From the NCBI GenBank assembly GCA_031308135.1, contig JAHLJT010009419.1:180018739-180082738 (forward strand): a stretch of 64,000 bases of DNA. The letters are read 5' to 3'. Shown in pieces: positions 25,201 through 36,700 of this stretch (position 1 is its first letter; each line of letters begins with the position of its first letter). Under the pieces are notes generated by a model that saw only the letters and a program-made list of their open reading frames with translations, was not told where the DNA came from and made no database searches. A program made the translations under genes and the position numbers. The stretch is from Acheta domesticus. Taxonomy: Eukaryota; Arthropoda; Insecta; Orthoptera; Gryllidae.

Positions 25201-25398
25201 TACCCTCTCCTTTTCCTTCCCATTTTTCCTATCATGAAAACAAAACATGGAAGCAAAACCTTTATACGGCGGTCACAAAAATATAGATTAAACGTTTTCA
25301 GCACGGATTTTTTAATAAGTAGATTCCCCCAAAAGAACAAAATATGAAAAGGAAAACCGCTATTAAGCGGGCATGTTATACAACAAGACTTATACTCA
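22200..25398. repeat. 185-bp satellite array, about 17 monomers
   Basis: The anchor aagcggtcatg(a)tata and its variants recur at about 22214, 22396, 22578, 22760, 22945, 23137, 23319, 23510, 23692, 23882, 24061, 24250, 24428, 24616, 24802, 24990, 25175 and 25366, a spacing of 178-192 bases. Each monomer also has a ctttattcagcggtcac box and a ttcccaaaagaacaaaacac stretch. Three monomer types can be told apart by the segment after the anchor and mostly follow a fixed order. Frames of 60-125 codons in this array are by-products. The array is interrupted by a foldback arm at 25399. Confidence 0.93.
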
Positions 25399-26556
25399 TT
25401 TTTACTTTCCCGTATACGTACGTATACACGGAGTGATATACGTAGTATAGGGAAAGTTATGTAGTGCTGCACGAAAAAATGGCCAATTTTCGGCGGAAAA
25501 AAATTAATTGCCGGGCCGTGAAAACGAATAAGTGGATAAAACCAGTTGCTAAATTAAGAAAAAAATCCTCTATCTCGTGGTGTGGTCAAAATCCATGATT
25601 TGTTGCTTCTTTATACTTAAAAATCGATTGACGGCATTCCGTCCGTCTGTGGTCAACGCTAGCGCCTAAACCGTTCGGTCGATTTTCTTCAAAATTGATA
25701 TTCCACAGTCGATGTGATTCTAGTCGAAGCATTGTGATTTTGAAAAAGATTCTTTAAAATTTGGGGGTACTTTATATGAAGCCCCCCGGGGATTTTAAAC
25801 ATTTTCTCAAAAACGGCTTCAAATTTTTTCTTTAAATTTCTTGTATCAATAGAGGAAAATACACTTTTTAACATGGCATAGGTCCGATTTTCACGTACAG
25901 CTCTGAATTTTCCAAAATTGTGAAAGTTTGAATTTTTTTCGGCGTCTTTCTCCAACTACAAAATTGAAGATAGAGATTTTTTCTTCAATTAAAATTTGTT
26001 CTGCATATTGAGTTCTTTAATAAAGGTCATGTAAATGTTTTTCACAATTTTGGTAGTTTTCGTGCAATATTGCGTGCAATATGTGCAATTTTAAAAAATA
26101 ACAAAAACAAAATTTTCTCAAAAACTGCTCCAAATTTTTTCTTTAAACTTTTGGTGGGGATAGTGGTAAATGTACTCTATCAATGACATAAAAGCCTATC
26201 ATTTTGGTCTATCGGTTGGTTTTTACAAATATTACCAAAATGTAAATTTTTTTACTTGTCTCTCACGTCGTTAATATTTACATTATCGGCAATTTTTTTT
26301 ACATTATTATATTTACGAGTATATATGCTTTAAATAACGTCAAGTAAAGTTTCTCGAAAACACTACCGTTTTCTGTGAAAAGTAGCTCAAATTTCGGCAT
26401 TTTCAGAAATGCCCAAACGTTCTCACATAGTTCTGACAACACTGCGATGGAAACAGTGAGTTGTAAGCTAAGATGTTCGTATCGCGTAAAGTGCAATATT
26501 CAGTACTACGTAGCTGATTCCAGTAATTCGGGAAAGTAAGTGCTGTTGTAGCACCA
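25399..26556. mobile_element. Solo foldback arm inside the satellite
   Basis: It begins with the tip TTTACTTTCCCGTATACGTA and carries the left-arm modules in order: cggaaaaaaattaattgccg, taaaaccagttgctaaatta, the gtccgtctg tract at 25640, 'ctaaaccgttcggtcgattt', and two subrepeats up to about 26450. It closely resembles 56092-57690. The satellite monomer broken at 25398 resumes at about 26565, so one arm with little or no interior was inserted, or the rest was deleted. Confidence 0.75.
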
Positions 26557-26665
26557 CTAGCTTCCTTCCATTTACTACCACGAAGAAAACAGAACGAAAA
26601 CCTTTATTCAGCGGTCACAGTAATTTACTTACAAATTTTCAGCTTTGTTTTTTAACTAAATATTT
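26557..26665. repeat. 185-bp satellite fragment
   Basis: Continues the monomer interrupted by the foldback arm: cttccttccatttactacca, then ctttattcagcggtcacag. Confidence 0.85.
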
Positions 26666-26689
26666 TTGATTATTGGTTTTTCGATTTCG

Positions 26690-27194
26690 TTTGTCCGTCT
26701 TCTCTTTTTTTCCGTTTTTTTCCCGATTTTTCCTTTCCGTTTTTTCCCGTTTTATCCACTGTTTTTTTCGTTTTTTTTTTCCCAAGCCCTTTTCCGCTTG
26801 CCCGTTTTTTCGTTTGCCGTTTTTTTGTTTGCCCGTTTTTTCCCGTTTGCACGTTTTTTCGTTGCCCGTTTTTCCGTTTGCCCGTTTTTTTCACGTTTAC
26901 CGGTTTTTTCCGTTTGCCCGTTTTTTCCGTTTGCCCGTTTTCTCCGTTTGCCCGTTTTTTCGTTTGCCCGTTTTTTCCCGTTTGCCCATTTTCTCCGTTT
27001 GCCCGTTTTTTTCCGTTTGCCGTTTTTCGTTTGCCCGTTTTTCCGTTTGCCCGTTTTTTCCCGTTTGCCCGTTTTTTTTCCGTTTCCCCGTTTTTTCCGT
27101 TTGCCCGTTTTCCGTTTGCCCGTTTTTTTCGTTTTGCCCGTTTTTTCCCGATTGCCCATTTTCTCCGTTTGCCGTTTCTCCGTTGCCCGTTTTT
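26690..27194. repeat. Pyrimidine-rich octamer-derived array, truncated by gap
   Basis: Repeats of CCGTTTGC and CCGTTTTT-type octamers, together about 17-19 bases, run into the assembly gap. It is almost pure C/T/G on this strand. Large forward frames (F/P/R/L-rich) and reverse frames (K/G/T/R-rich) across it are composition artefacts. On the other strand the motif (GGGCAAACGGAAAAAAC) resembles the array at 39254-44105. Confidence 0.9.
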
Positions 27195-28194
27195 NNNNNN
27201 NNNNNNNNNNNNNNNNNNNNNNNNNNNNNNNNNNNNNNNNNNNNNNNNNNNNNNNNNNNNNNNNNNNNNNNNNNNNNNNNNNNNNNNNNNNNNNNNNNNN
27301 NNNNNNNNNNNNNNNNNNNNNNNNNNNNNNNNNNNNNNNNNNNNNNNNNNNNNNNNNNNNNNNNNNNNNNNNNNNNNNNNNNNNNNNNNNNNNNNNNNNN
27401 NNNNNNNNNNNNNNNNNNNNNNNNNNNNNNNNNNNNNNNNNNNNNNNNNNNNNNNNNNNNNNNNNNNNNNNNNNNNNNNNNNNNNNNNNNNNNNNNNNNN
27501 NNNNNNNNNNNNNNNNNNNNNNNNNNNNNNNNNNNNNNNNNNNNNNNNNNNNNNNNNNNNNNNNNNNNNNNNNNNNNNNNNNNNNNNNNNNNNNNNNNNN
27601 NNNNNNNNNNNNNNNNNNNNNNNNNNNNNNNNNNNNNNNNNNNNNNNNNNNNNNNNNNNNNNNNNNNNNNNNNNNNNNNNNNNNNNNNNNNNNNNNNNNN
27701 NNNNNNNNNNNNNNNNNNNNNNNNNNNNNNNNNNNNNNNNNNNNNNNNNNNNNNNNNNNNNNNNNNNNNNNNNNNNNNNNNNNNNNNNNNNNNNNNNNNN
27801 NNNNNNNNNNNNNNNNNNNNNNNNNNNNNNNNNNNNNNNNNNNNNNNNNNNNNNNNNNNNNNNNNNNNNNNNNNNNNNNNNNNNNNNNNNNNNNNNNNNN
27901 NNNNNNNNNNNNNNNNNNNNNNNNNNNNNNNNNNNNNNNNNNNNNNNNNNNNNNNNNNNNNNNNNNNNNNNNNNNNNNNNNNNNNNNNNNNNNNNNNNNN
28001 NNNNNNNNNNNNNNNNNNNNNNNNNNNNNNNNNNNNNNNNNNNNNNNNNNNNNNNNNNNNNNNNNNNNNNNNNNNNNNNNNNNNNNNNNNNNNNNNNNNN
28101 NNNNNNNNNNNNNNNNNNNNNNNNNNNNNNNNNNNNNNNNNNNNNNNNNNNNNNNNNNNNNNNNNNNNNNNNNNNNNNNNNNNNNNNNNNNNNN
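27195..28194. other. Assembly gap, 1000 N
   Basis: Exactly 1000 N, a placeholder length. True size is unknown. It lies between the octamer array and the contig 28195-38253. Confidence 1.
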
Positions 28195-28725
28195 TTTGAG
28201 TAAGCTTTATTGTATCCGCGAGAAAAGACTCAATGAAAAATTTGAAACCTTTTTTAAAGAAAAAAATTTAACTTTCTTTACGCCAAGCAAAACTTATCGA
28301 AAATCACTCGTTCTTTACAATAATTGTATGCGTCACAAAAATATTATTATTACAAATTGCTGTTTATTTAATCATAAATTACGCAACACGATTTCACGTA
28401 TTCTCAATGTTTTAACATGAATTCTTATTTGAAAACTATAATTTATTTAAATAGATTACAATAGTCAACGCTTACACATTGTCCCAGTCTTTATCAGGTG
28501 CCACACTTTAAACATCTTTACCTGGCACATATTAATCCATGGAAGAGTTGCTGAAGAGAAATGGCGCTTCTTAAAATCAAGTACGCTCACTAGTTTTCTG
28601 TTATTTTAAAAGTATTGTATGTTTAATAAGTGACAGTTCAATATCTTGTATTTTAATAAGAAATGACTCTCTTGTTTGTCTGTTCATTGTGCCATCCTAA
28701 AATGTGCAGAATTCTGTACAAACTT
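28195..28725. repeat. Interspersed repeat, inverse of 52478-52998
   Basis: The sequence is the reverse complement of 52478-52998 with roughly 15% divergence by eye. Shared landmarks are gagtaagctttattgtatcc, 'agaaaagactcaatgaaaaa' and tatcttgtattttaataaga. The divergence is far higher than between the A and B blocks, so this is an older repeat family. Type is unknown. Confidence 0.8.
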
Positions 28726-29690
28726 ATTTATATCGTCACACAAACATTCAAATTGGCTATACCCATCATACTACTGAATCAAATTCTCATCTCTTGGTAA
28801 AATCATTCTGCTAAGTTTGCCAGGATTTTTCTTACATTATCTTGTGGATTAACTGAAGGGTAGCACTGTTGTTCAATGAATTATTTTCATAAAAAACAAT
28901 TTTAGCCCCATCTAATTATATAGTATGTTGCTGCTTTTATTTCAATTTCATTACATGATTAAATTTTATTTGATTTAATTTTGAGAGAATAGATTGACAG
29001 ATTAGATAGAGATCGGAGGCTTGAAACGCCCAGCACATAGTGGCTGTGGATATGATAGCTTGTACCAATTGTGGTTATAGATTGCTTTTGCCGCATGAAA
29101 AGCGCTTGCAAATGAATGCATGCTTTTCGATGGTATTTGTCCTAGTGAACATTATTTAGAACGAATAATTAAAATGTTGACAAAAGAATAAATTTTTTAA
29201 ATACTGCAAGAAGATCAAAGACCAAATATTTTGTAAAATTGCTCAAAGAAAGTTTAAAATCTTGACTGATAATTTATAATTTGAAAATATTGTAAATGTG
29301 TTATTGTGTTAATAAATGTGACTGGACTTTTTGAACATATATTATGATTATATGTAACTTACTACCTTTATTATTGTTTTCACTATATTCCTTGTAATAG
29401 TGTTCAATGCTTGGGGATGTAAAAACTCTGTAAAAATATGTTCTTGAGATCACTCTAAGAACTTAAAGGTAAATGCACTCAAACGAATTCTTATGGATTC
29501 TTGAAACAAATATTGTACACAGTTTCACTGATGTAAACATTAAATATGAATATATCTTTTGTAAAACATTTCCAGAATAGTAATTGCAAACGAAGTAAGG
29601 GTTTCTAGTTATACTGCGATCTGCGCAGCTGTCCGGACTGACTACCTTTGATGACGTCACAAATCAGTGTGGAGGCTTTCTATATCCAGG
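28726..29690. other. AT-rich, no feature seen
   Basis: This roughly 1 kb has no counterpart beside the B block. No gene or repeat is recognised. Confidence 0.4.
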
Positions 29691-30085
29691 GGATGTTGGC
29701 ATTAAGTCATGTTGTATATCATGACTTATTACAGGGTTTTCTTTTCGTGTTTTGTTTGTTTTGTTCTTTTGGGAAAATTACATTATAAAAACAAAGATGA
29801 AAATTTGTAAGCTAATTTTAGTGACCGCTGAATAAAGGTTTTCGTTCCCATGTTTGTTCTCTTGATAGGAGAAAATAGGAAGAAAAAAAGAGTATAAGTG
29901 ATGTTGTATATCATGACCGCTTAATGCAGGTTTACCTTTCGTTTTTTGTTCTTTGGGGAAAATTACTTATTGAAAAAAAGAAGCTGAGAATTGGTAAGCT
30001 AAATTTTAGTGACCGCTGAATAAAGGTCTTCGTTCCCGTATTCTTCACAGGAGAGTATGGGAAGAAAAAAGTTGAGTATGACATT
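29691..30085. repeat. 185-bp satellite, two monomers, inverted
   Basis: Monomers lie in reverse orientation relative to 22200-25398: atgaccgctta, gtgaccgctgaataaagg and 'ttcttttgggaaaattac' occur in reverse order. A TIR element interrupts the array at about 30090, and the array resumes at 32370. Confidence 0.9.
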
Positions 30086-30429
30086 GACCGACATTTTTAA
30101 ACTTTTGAAAAGTTACAGAAACCAAACTCACTGATTCCGACCAATTTTGGGTCGCTGAATACGAATATGATAGCCGTTTTACTGGATTAGCTCGTATTTT
30201 TGTGTAACGCGTAGTTGCCAAATTTACCATAATAGGCATAATGAGCTATCTTGAAAGTACCGGAGAGTGAGTTTTTTTAACTGCAAAAAGGGAATCAATT
30301 TCGTTTTGGCACTTGTGTCAAAGACAATCAATTTTTAAAATTCTATAAACTAATTTATTAAATCTAAACAATTAAAAAACTATATATTCAGTTAGTTTAC
30401 TAGCACTACACTCTAGCATTTACATACTC

Positions 30430-31678
30430 AGAATAGTTTATAAGGTATAATATTCACAGATGTATACAGGCCACTTAGTTTCGGAAAACACTGTCTAAGA
30501 TACTTAAATCCTTCAGCCTTTGTCTCTTCCTTTAAGAAATTTATGAGGTCCAACTTAATGTGCAGAGTTGGAAGCAGTACCTTGCCGGAATCGATCAGAG
30601 GCTTATACTTGACATTGTTGGTATAATGACTCTCTTAAATGACTCTCTGGGGGCCACTCTTGTGAGAAATTTTTCCTGTAGCTTTTGAGTCTCAAGACAC
30701 AAAAAACAAAAGTGCTTTGTAAATCCACCTTCCAGACATTGGACATTATAATATTGCAAATACTTTTACATGTCCACAAATTTACCAACCATGATCTTTG
30801 TATTTGATACGATTTAAAATGAGTGCGAGATCATCGTAAGTATCATTCATTGGAACAGAGTGTGCCACTGGCAGCGTATTTCCATTATGAAGCAAAACTG
30901 CTTTCAGACTGTACTTAGATGAATCTAGGAAAAGACACCAATTAGATGGATTACGTTGGATTCCTAACTGTTTCATCAGGCCACTGATGTCCGTATATAC
31001 GCAAAGGAAATCTTTCATTCTGTAATATTCTGAAAAAAGGCTCGTTCCTTTTCCTACGCTGAGTGTTAAGTAGTTCGGGAGCTAGTAAATTCCATTCTTT
31101 GAGTCTAGCACCCAAGAATTAAGCTTCTCTCTCGAAAGTTGTAAGTTTCTTGCTAAATCGTTCAATTCATGTTGAAGGATAAAATCAGTCTCATCTTTAA
31201 GTGGAAGGGACTATCTCTCAGATCTTCATCTGCAGATATTGAGTAAGTGTCCTCATCGGTTCCTGTAGGTGCTGCAATATCGATAGTTTCCCAATCGTTC
31301 GGAGGAGTAGGTGCAGGTACATTTTCTCCATGAGGCACTGGTCTGATCGCGGATTGCAACATTGAATGTTCGATGGCACACTGTTTCTTCTTGTTACTTC
31401 CTGCTGTATTCGTCATACAGAAACAAAACGCCATGTTGATTCCGGGGTTCTCTCCACATCATCGGAACAGCAAAAGGCATCCTTTTCTTGGATCTTTTAA
31501 GCCAGGTCTTCAGCCCAGCTTTTATACTGATCCTCACTCTTACAGTCAAAATAAAAATAATATAATTCCCAGACGACATCATTCATCGATCTACTCTGAA
31601 ACTTAACCATAACACGCCCACAGATGTAACAAAATCAGTCCGGTGAGGTTTACAACCTCTGCAGGAAGAACTTGACAT
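30430..31678 (-). pseudogene. Uncharacterised transposon-borne protein, copy A
   Basis: Read on the minus strand from ATG 31678 across several frames, it gives the ordered segments of an uncharacterised family abundant in arthropods (recognised from memory). First is an FCYICG zinc-ligand-like motif with YYFYFDCKSEDQYKSWAEDL, then RSKKRMPFAVPMMWREPRN, SAIRPVPHGENVPAPTPPND, an acidic stretch (TDEDTYSISADEDL), HELNDLARNLQLSREKL, SSKYSLKAVLLHNGNTLPVA, NDTYDDLALIL, KDHGW, and after further breaks GKVLLPTLHIKLDLINFL and FKYLRQCFPKLSGL. At least four frameshifts or stops are present. The carboxy-terminal half of the family is absent. Copy B (47383-48381) has single-base differences that shift the frame elsewhere, so some breaks may be sequencing errors. 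Function is unknown, and I would not call it a transposase without further evidence. Confidence 0.75.
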
Positions 31679-32055
31679 TTTGCGAAGGAAAGCGAAACTT
31701 AGAACCACAGAACCACCATGAAATCACTGTATGATAACAGAAAACATTTCCAAAAATACGGGACAATAACTGAAGTTCTGAGTAAAACTTCGTAAGTCGA
31801 TTCCCACGACAAACATTTTCATACTTCAGAGATTACTTACTGCAATACATACTCATAAGAGTAAGACTGAGCCACGCAACAACGGCACTTCCTACTTGAT
31901 ATATTTGCTCGCCCGCGTCATCGTGCCGCCCATTGGTGCCACATAGACGAGGCGGCTACATTTAAAAAACACTTAAAAACAAACAATAGAAGGGGAAGGA
32001 ACACAAGTGTCAAGGTTTTTCAATCATCGCGAATTCTCTCTCTCCGTTTCATTGT

Positions 32056-32057
<2 letters not shown>

Positions 32058-32089
<32 letters not shown>

Positions 32090-32130
32090 ATATACACACA
32101 CATACATATTTAAAAAATATATATATATAC
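32058..32130. repeat. (TA)n/(CA)n microsatellite
   Basis: Two TA runs, then CACACACATACATA and a further TA run. The matching place in copy B (48759-48782) is much shorter. Confidence 0.9.
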
Positions 32131-32369
32131 ACACAGCAAGAATCTCCTGAATTTCACCAACTGAGTGAAATAATATTTATTTCTCACTCTAGGAACATTG
32201 TGAAAATGGTTACTTTGATGACAGCTGAAGCCAAAATGGTATAAACTGGCAACTACGCGTTACACAAAATACGAGCTAATCTAGAAAAACGGCTGTCAAT
32301 TTCGAATGCAGCATTCTGAAATTAATCGGAATTAGTGGTTTTCCTTTTTGTAACTAAACTGACGTCGGC

Positions 32370-32580
32370 CTGTGTAAGTCATAATGTCTATCATGACCGC
32401 TTTAATACAGGCTTTTCTTACGCGTTTTTTTTTCTTTTGGGAAAATTACTTTAAAAAAACAAAGATGAAAACTTGTAAGCTAATTTTAAAGCCCTCTGAA
32501 TAAAAGTTTTCGTATGAAAACACATTAATAGTAGTAAATGAAAGGAAAAAAGTGAGTATGGGTTTTGTTGTATAACATCA
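32370..32580. repeat. 185-bp satellite monomer, inverted
   Basis: Continues the array interrupted by the TIR element: atcatgaccgctttaataca, 'tcttttgggaaaattacttt', 'gtagtaaatgaaaggaaaaa'. It is matched by 49025-49230. Confidence 0.85.
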
Positions 32581-32626
32581 TATCTTATATATTATATATA
32601 ATATATGTATCATATATTATATATTT

Positions 32627-33680
32627 TGACCGTATGGTCAAAACACCAGCATTAGGCAAATCGCAACATTTGAAAGTGGCGCGCAGACAATGAATCGACC
32701 GCGGGGTGAATCAAACAGGACCCGTGAACGAGCGCCCGGAACGAAGGATTCGTGGACACATCGAGCGAGAGAGTCGAGAGAGAATGGCGGACAGGTAACG
32801 AGTGGAGGAGACGACAGAGGAGCGATGTGAGGATGTTGTGGAAGAATCGGGACTAATCGAGGGTAACGTGTGGTCAAAGGAATGAGATGTGTGACAAACT
32901 CAGTGAGGAAAGTGATTAAGGATTGTCATAAATGTGTTCGAACAGATATAATCACGAAATTTAGTTATAGAAGTGCAACGTTGGATGGACACGTGGGCGA
33001 TACGGCATTTGTGACAAGTCGGCGTAGCTGGTGCGGGGTGCGGAACCGAATTGTAGGGAGGCCTGTAAGCCGAAACTGGAATTCCGACGTGTGGTGAAGA
33101 GAAATTGGTGGCGGATAATTGACGCCGGTGTGCTAGAACGGACCGTTAGCGCCACGTGTGCAGACGCAGAGCGACGGCGGCGCCAAGTGCCACCTCGCAG
33201 CAGCGACCACGGGGACAGCACGTGGCGTGGCTTCGCGAGGAAGGCAGCTAGTGGAAAGTTCAGATATGTAACGATAGTTATAAATAAGAATGGATAGGGT
33301 CGGATATAGGGACATGCCGGTTCAAGAGCTCATTGGAGTGATAAAGAAAGTAACAGTGTCTGTGATGAGAGTGGAAGGCATGTAGTTTTCAGAGATGGAA
33401 AATCATCATGAACGGGAATAATAAAGGTAAACAATAGGAACAATCAGACATATAATATAAAAGTGTTTAGTGTTCATTAATGATCTACGATCATCTTGGT
33501 AATGTTACTTGTGTTATTAATGTAAATTGTTATTTCCTCAATAAATCATTGTCTGTGTAATAATAGAATCATCGAATTCAGACATGCTGATTAAAGATCC
33601 CCCTAAAGAATTCCTGTACCGCTAATGAACCAAACATTTTATATGTGCATCCCGAGAGACCGACAGGGTAAGTACGGTCA
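32627..33680 (+). mobile_element. LTR-like unit, 1054 bp (copy A)
   Basis: It starts TGACCGTA and ends TACGGTCA, an 8-base perfect terminal inverted repeat with TG...CA ends. The first 650 bases are GC-rich and the rest AT-rich. In forward orientation a TATAAAAG box at about 33458 and AATAAA at about 33540 are spaced as in U3-R-U5. No open protein of note exists inside. Flanks on both sides are TA-rich, so a target duplication cannot be read. A solo LTR is the best reading. A near-identical copy lies at 49284-50340. Confidence 0.55.
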
Positions 33681-33686
33681 CAAAAT

Positions 33687-33714
33687 ATATATATAGTATA
33701 TATTATATATATAT

Positions 33715-33746
<32 letters not shown>

Positions 33747-33748
33747 TA
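33687..33748. repeat. (TA)n tract at LINE 3' end
   Basis: TA repeats with a few interruptions, directly after the last LINE codons on the minus strand. RTE-like LINEs often end in a short microsatellite, so this may be the element tail. Confidence 0.85.
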
Positions 33749-36700
33749 CGGAGTTGCTCTACAACTGTCGCCGTTTCTCTCGCTCTCAGTCCTCCATGCC
33801 TCTCTGTTTGACCATAGATCATATTGCATTTCTCATGCCGTCATAGCCTCTCTCACTCCGTCCTGCCATGCAAGTCTGGGTCCTTCCTCTTTTCTGCCTT
33901 TCTGTCGGCACCCAATGCAGGACTCGTTTTGGCCATCTTGCATCTGCCATTCGCATAACATGACCGTACCAAACGATTTGTTTTTTTGTCTATTTCGTCG
34001 AGGATAGATTTCTTTGATATCCATTTTCTTTATTATGTCATCGTTTCTGATTCTGTCACGTCTGCTGTAATCGCAACTTCTACGCCAGTAATCCAGTTCA
34101 AGGGCCAAACAGCTTCTCTCTTGTTCTTTTATCAACCTCCCAAACTTCTGAACCGCAAGTTGTAACACTCTTGACTAGTGTGGAGTAAAGACGTCTTTAG
34201 TAGTGTTAGTGATGGTTTTGTTCCATAAGACAGAGTTTATACTTCGCTGTCACATTTCTTCCCCAAACTAATTCGTCTTTCAATTTCTTCTTGGCTATTT
34301 CCCTTTTGTTAAAGAGTACACCCAAATATTTATATTTGTTTGCTCCTTTCATTTTTACTCCATTTTCCAGAAGAAGATCTTCTATTTCATTGTTCCCAAC
34401 TGACAGGTATTCAGATGTGTCCATGTTAATAGTAAGTCCTGCCTTTTAAAAAGTGTTCATTGAGTTTCCGGATCATGAAACTCAAATTGTACGCATCTTC
34501 TGCAATTACTACCTGGTCATCGGCGAAATATAATGTGTTATAATTTATCATCTCCAATCGGCATTGCCCATTATTCTGCATTGTTTCTCCCACTGCTGTA
34601 AAATTTTATGCGAATATTTTAAACAGTGTTGGGGAAAGACAGCAACCTTGACCCAGCAACCTTGACCCAGACCTTTACTGTCTGGGAATGGATCCGAGAG
34701 CCTACTGTAGATCTTAATCTGAGAGGTGTTGTTCGTATATAGATTTCTGTGTGGCTCCAATTAAGTTTCTCTCCGATATTAAGTCCATCCATTTCTTCCC
34801 ATACTCTCGCAACTGCGTACCTTGTCATATGCCTTTTGAAGATCAATGAAACCTAGATGAACTTCCCTACCTCTCCTTGTTCTCTTTTCTATAAGCTGTT
34901 TTAATGTAAATATATTGTCTATGACGATCTACCGGCAGTAAAAACCACATGTTCCTCTCCGATTTTTTCCTTTTAATCTCTTCTTTCGGATTATTTGCTA
35001 TATAGTCTACCTATAGATCCAATAACTGCTATTCCTCTGTAGTTTTTTTCATCCTCTCTAGATCCTTTCTTATGGATCGGTGTTCCAGGTAAGACATTCG
35101 CCACTCCTGCAAGGAGGATCTTCTCCATTCCATGCACATTGAAAACATGGTGTTTTGAGCATATTGGGTGCAGTTTATAGGGGTCATATTTAAGAAGTTC
35201 TGCCAGTAATATCTCCCGGTCCTAATGACTGATTAGATTTCATGGTCTTAAGCGCTTTTTCTAAATCTTCAATTGTCAGATCTACCATTTGCTCAAAATT
35301 TCACTTCCTTGTTTGACTGAAAGTTCTGTTTTCTAGAAGGCAGCTCTTCCAAAATTTCTTTCCATTTATTGATGCTGATGTTTGATAATCCGATATTGTT
35401 TTTTTCATTAGTTTTTATAGATTTAAACTTAATCTCCAAGCTTCAGAGCTCAGTGCTCCACCTATGAATTGTTCTATATAATCACATTTATACCAGCCAC
35501 AATTTGTTCTTCCTTGATAACACTTCTTGTTTTACTTCTCTACATATTTCTTGTACTGAAACAAGTTTCATATTTCTTGTCACTAAGCCATTTTAAATAC
35601 AGTTCTCTTTTCTTCTTGATCACTTTTCTTCTAGACTTGGTGTCCCACCAATACTGTTTTCGGTTTTTAACTTACAAGTACTAAGCCTCCTCTGCGGCTT
35701 GGGTGAATACTTCTTTTATGTGTTCATATTTTTCTATTGGCCTTTTCAAGTCTTTTTCTGTAAAGATGTGCTGTACTTTCATCAAGGAGACTGCTTAAAT
35801 TGTATTTGATAGATTTCATGACAAATCCATCTTTATCTTCTTTATCCGTGCTATTTGAAGTAAATGGAATGTATATTTTAGCAATTACCAAACAATGACC
35901 GCTACATTGGGCTCCACGTTTCACTCTAACATCTTGTATTTTGAGTGACGTTTTTTGCTTGGTAATACAGAAGTCTATTATAGATTTTAATTTTTTGTAT
36001 GTTGGTACCAGGTGTACTTATGAATATCCTTATGTTGGAAGAAAGTGTTATTAATTTTCATTTCATACTCTTCACAAATATTAATGAGTTTTTTCCATTC
36101 TCATTGCGAGTTTCCTCTCCATATTGACACACATATTACTGTTCTTGTTCCTCCCAACTCTTCCGTTAAAATCCCCTGCAAATATTATTTCATGGGACTT
36201 GGGAATACTGTCTAGGGTTTCTTTGACTATCATTTCAAAATCATCTTTCCTAGCTACTGGGGCATCTTCATTCAAATTATATATTCCTATGACACCTTAT
36301 GGATTTTCCTCTGATTCTTAACACTACTTTAATAAGACGTTCGTTTACACATTCCCAACTTTTTATACATTTACCGAATCTTTCACTAATAACAATAGAA
36401 ATTCCAGATTTAGCATTTTCATGTTGTTTACGCCACTGTAGAAGTGCACAAAGTTGTTCAGTTTTTCGCTTCCTTTGCCTTTCTTTTTTGTTTCAGACCG
36501 GAAGGGTATATCGATGTTTCTTTTCATCATTTCCTGGATTACTTCTTGCTGTTTGTTTGAGATGCTTTGTACGTTCCGTATACCAATATCAGAGTCCATT
36601 TTCTTTGCCGGTGTGGTTTCCCTTTTTGAAATATCCGAGGCATTCACATGACTGAGATTTTAGCGGTGTGATGTTTTACGTGTGCAGGGTGCTGGTCTAC

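Larger units (their letters stand above)
30100..32365 (-). mobile_element. TIR element carrying the uncharacterised gene (copy A)
   Basis: Terminal regions at about 30100-30240 and 32225-32362 are inverted repeats. The left one has attccgaccaattttgggtc and 'gattagctcgtatttttgtg' and 'taacgcgtagttgcc'. The right one has the complement of each in reverse order (ggcaactacgcgttacacaa, acgagctaatct, ggaattagtgg). Identity is about 75-80% by eye over about 130 bases. The element sits within a 185-bp satellite monomer. The only coding content is the minus-strand relic at 30430-31678. The carboxy-terminal half of that protein is missing, so this is an internally deleted, non-autonomous copy. Target duplication could not be fixed. 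Confidence 0.7.

Noticed and set aside
22200..25398. CRISPR-like or multigene array
   Set aside because: The 185-bp units have no conserved short repeats with unique spacers and no conserved coding frame. It is a satellite.
26666..28420. Long forward frames crossing the first gap
   Set aside because: They are pyrimidine-rich repeat translation joined through N. Stops cannot occur in N, so the length is meaningless.
29103..29190. Peptide CMLFDGICPSEHYLERIIKM resembling a THAP CSEHF end
   Set aside because: A stop lies directly upstream, there is no W or RFP segment, and it is far from and on the wrong side of the THAP-like start at 55293.
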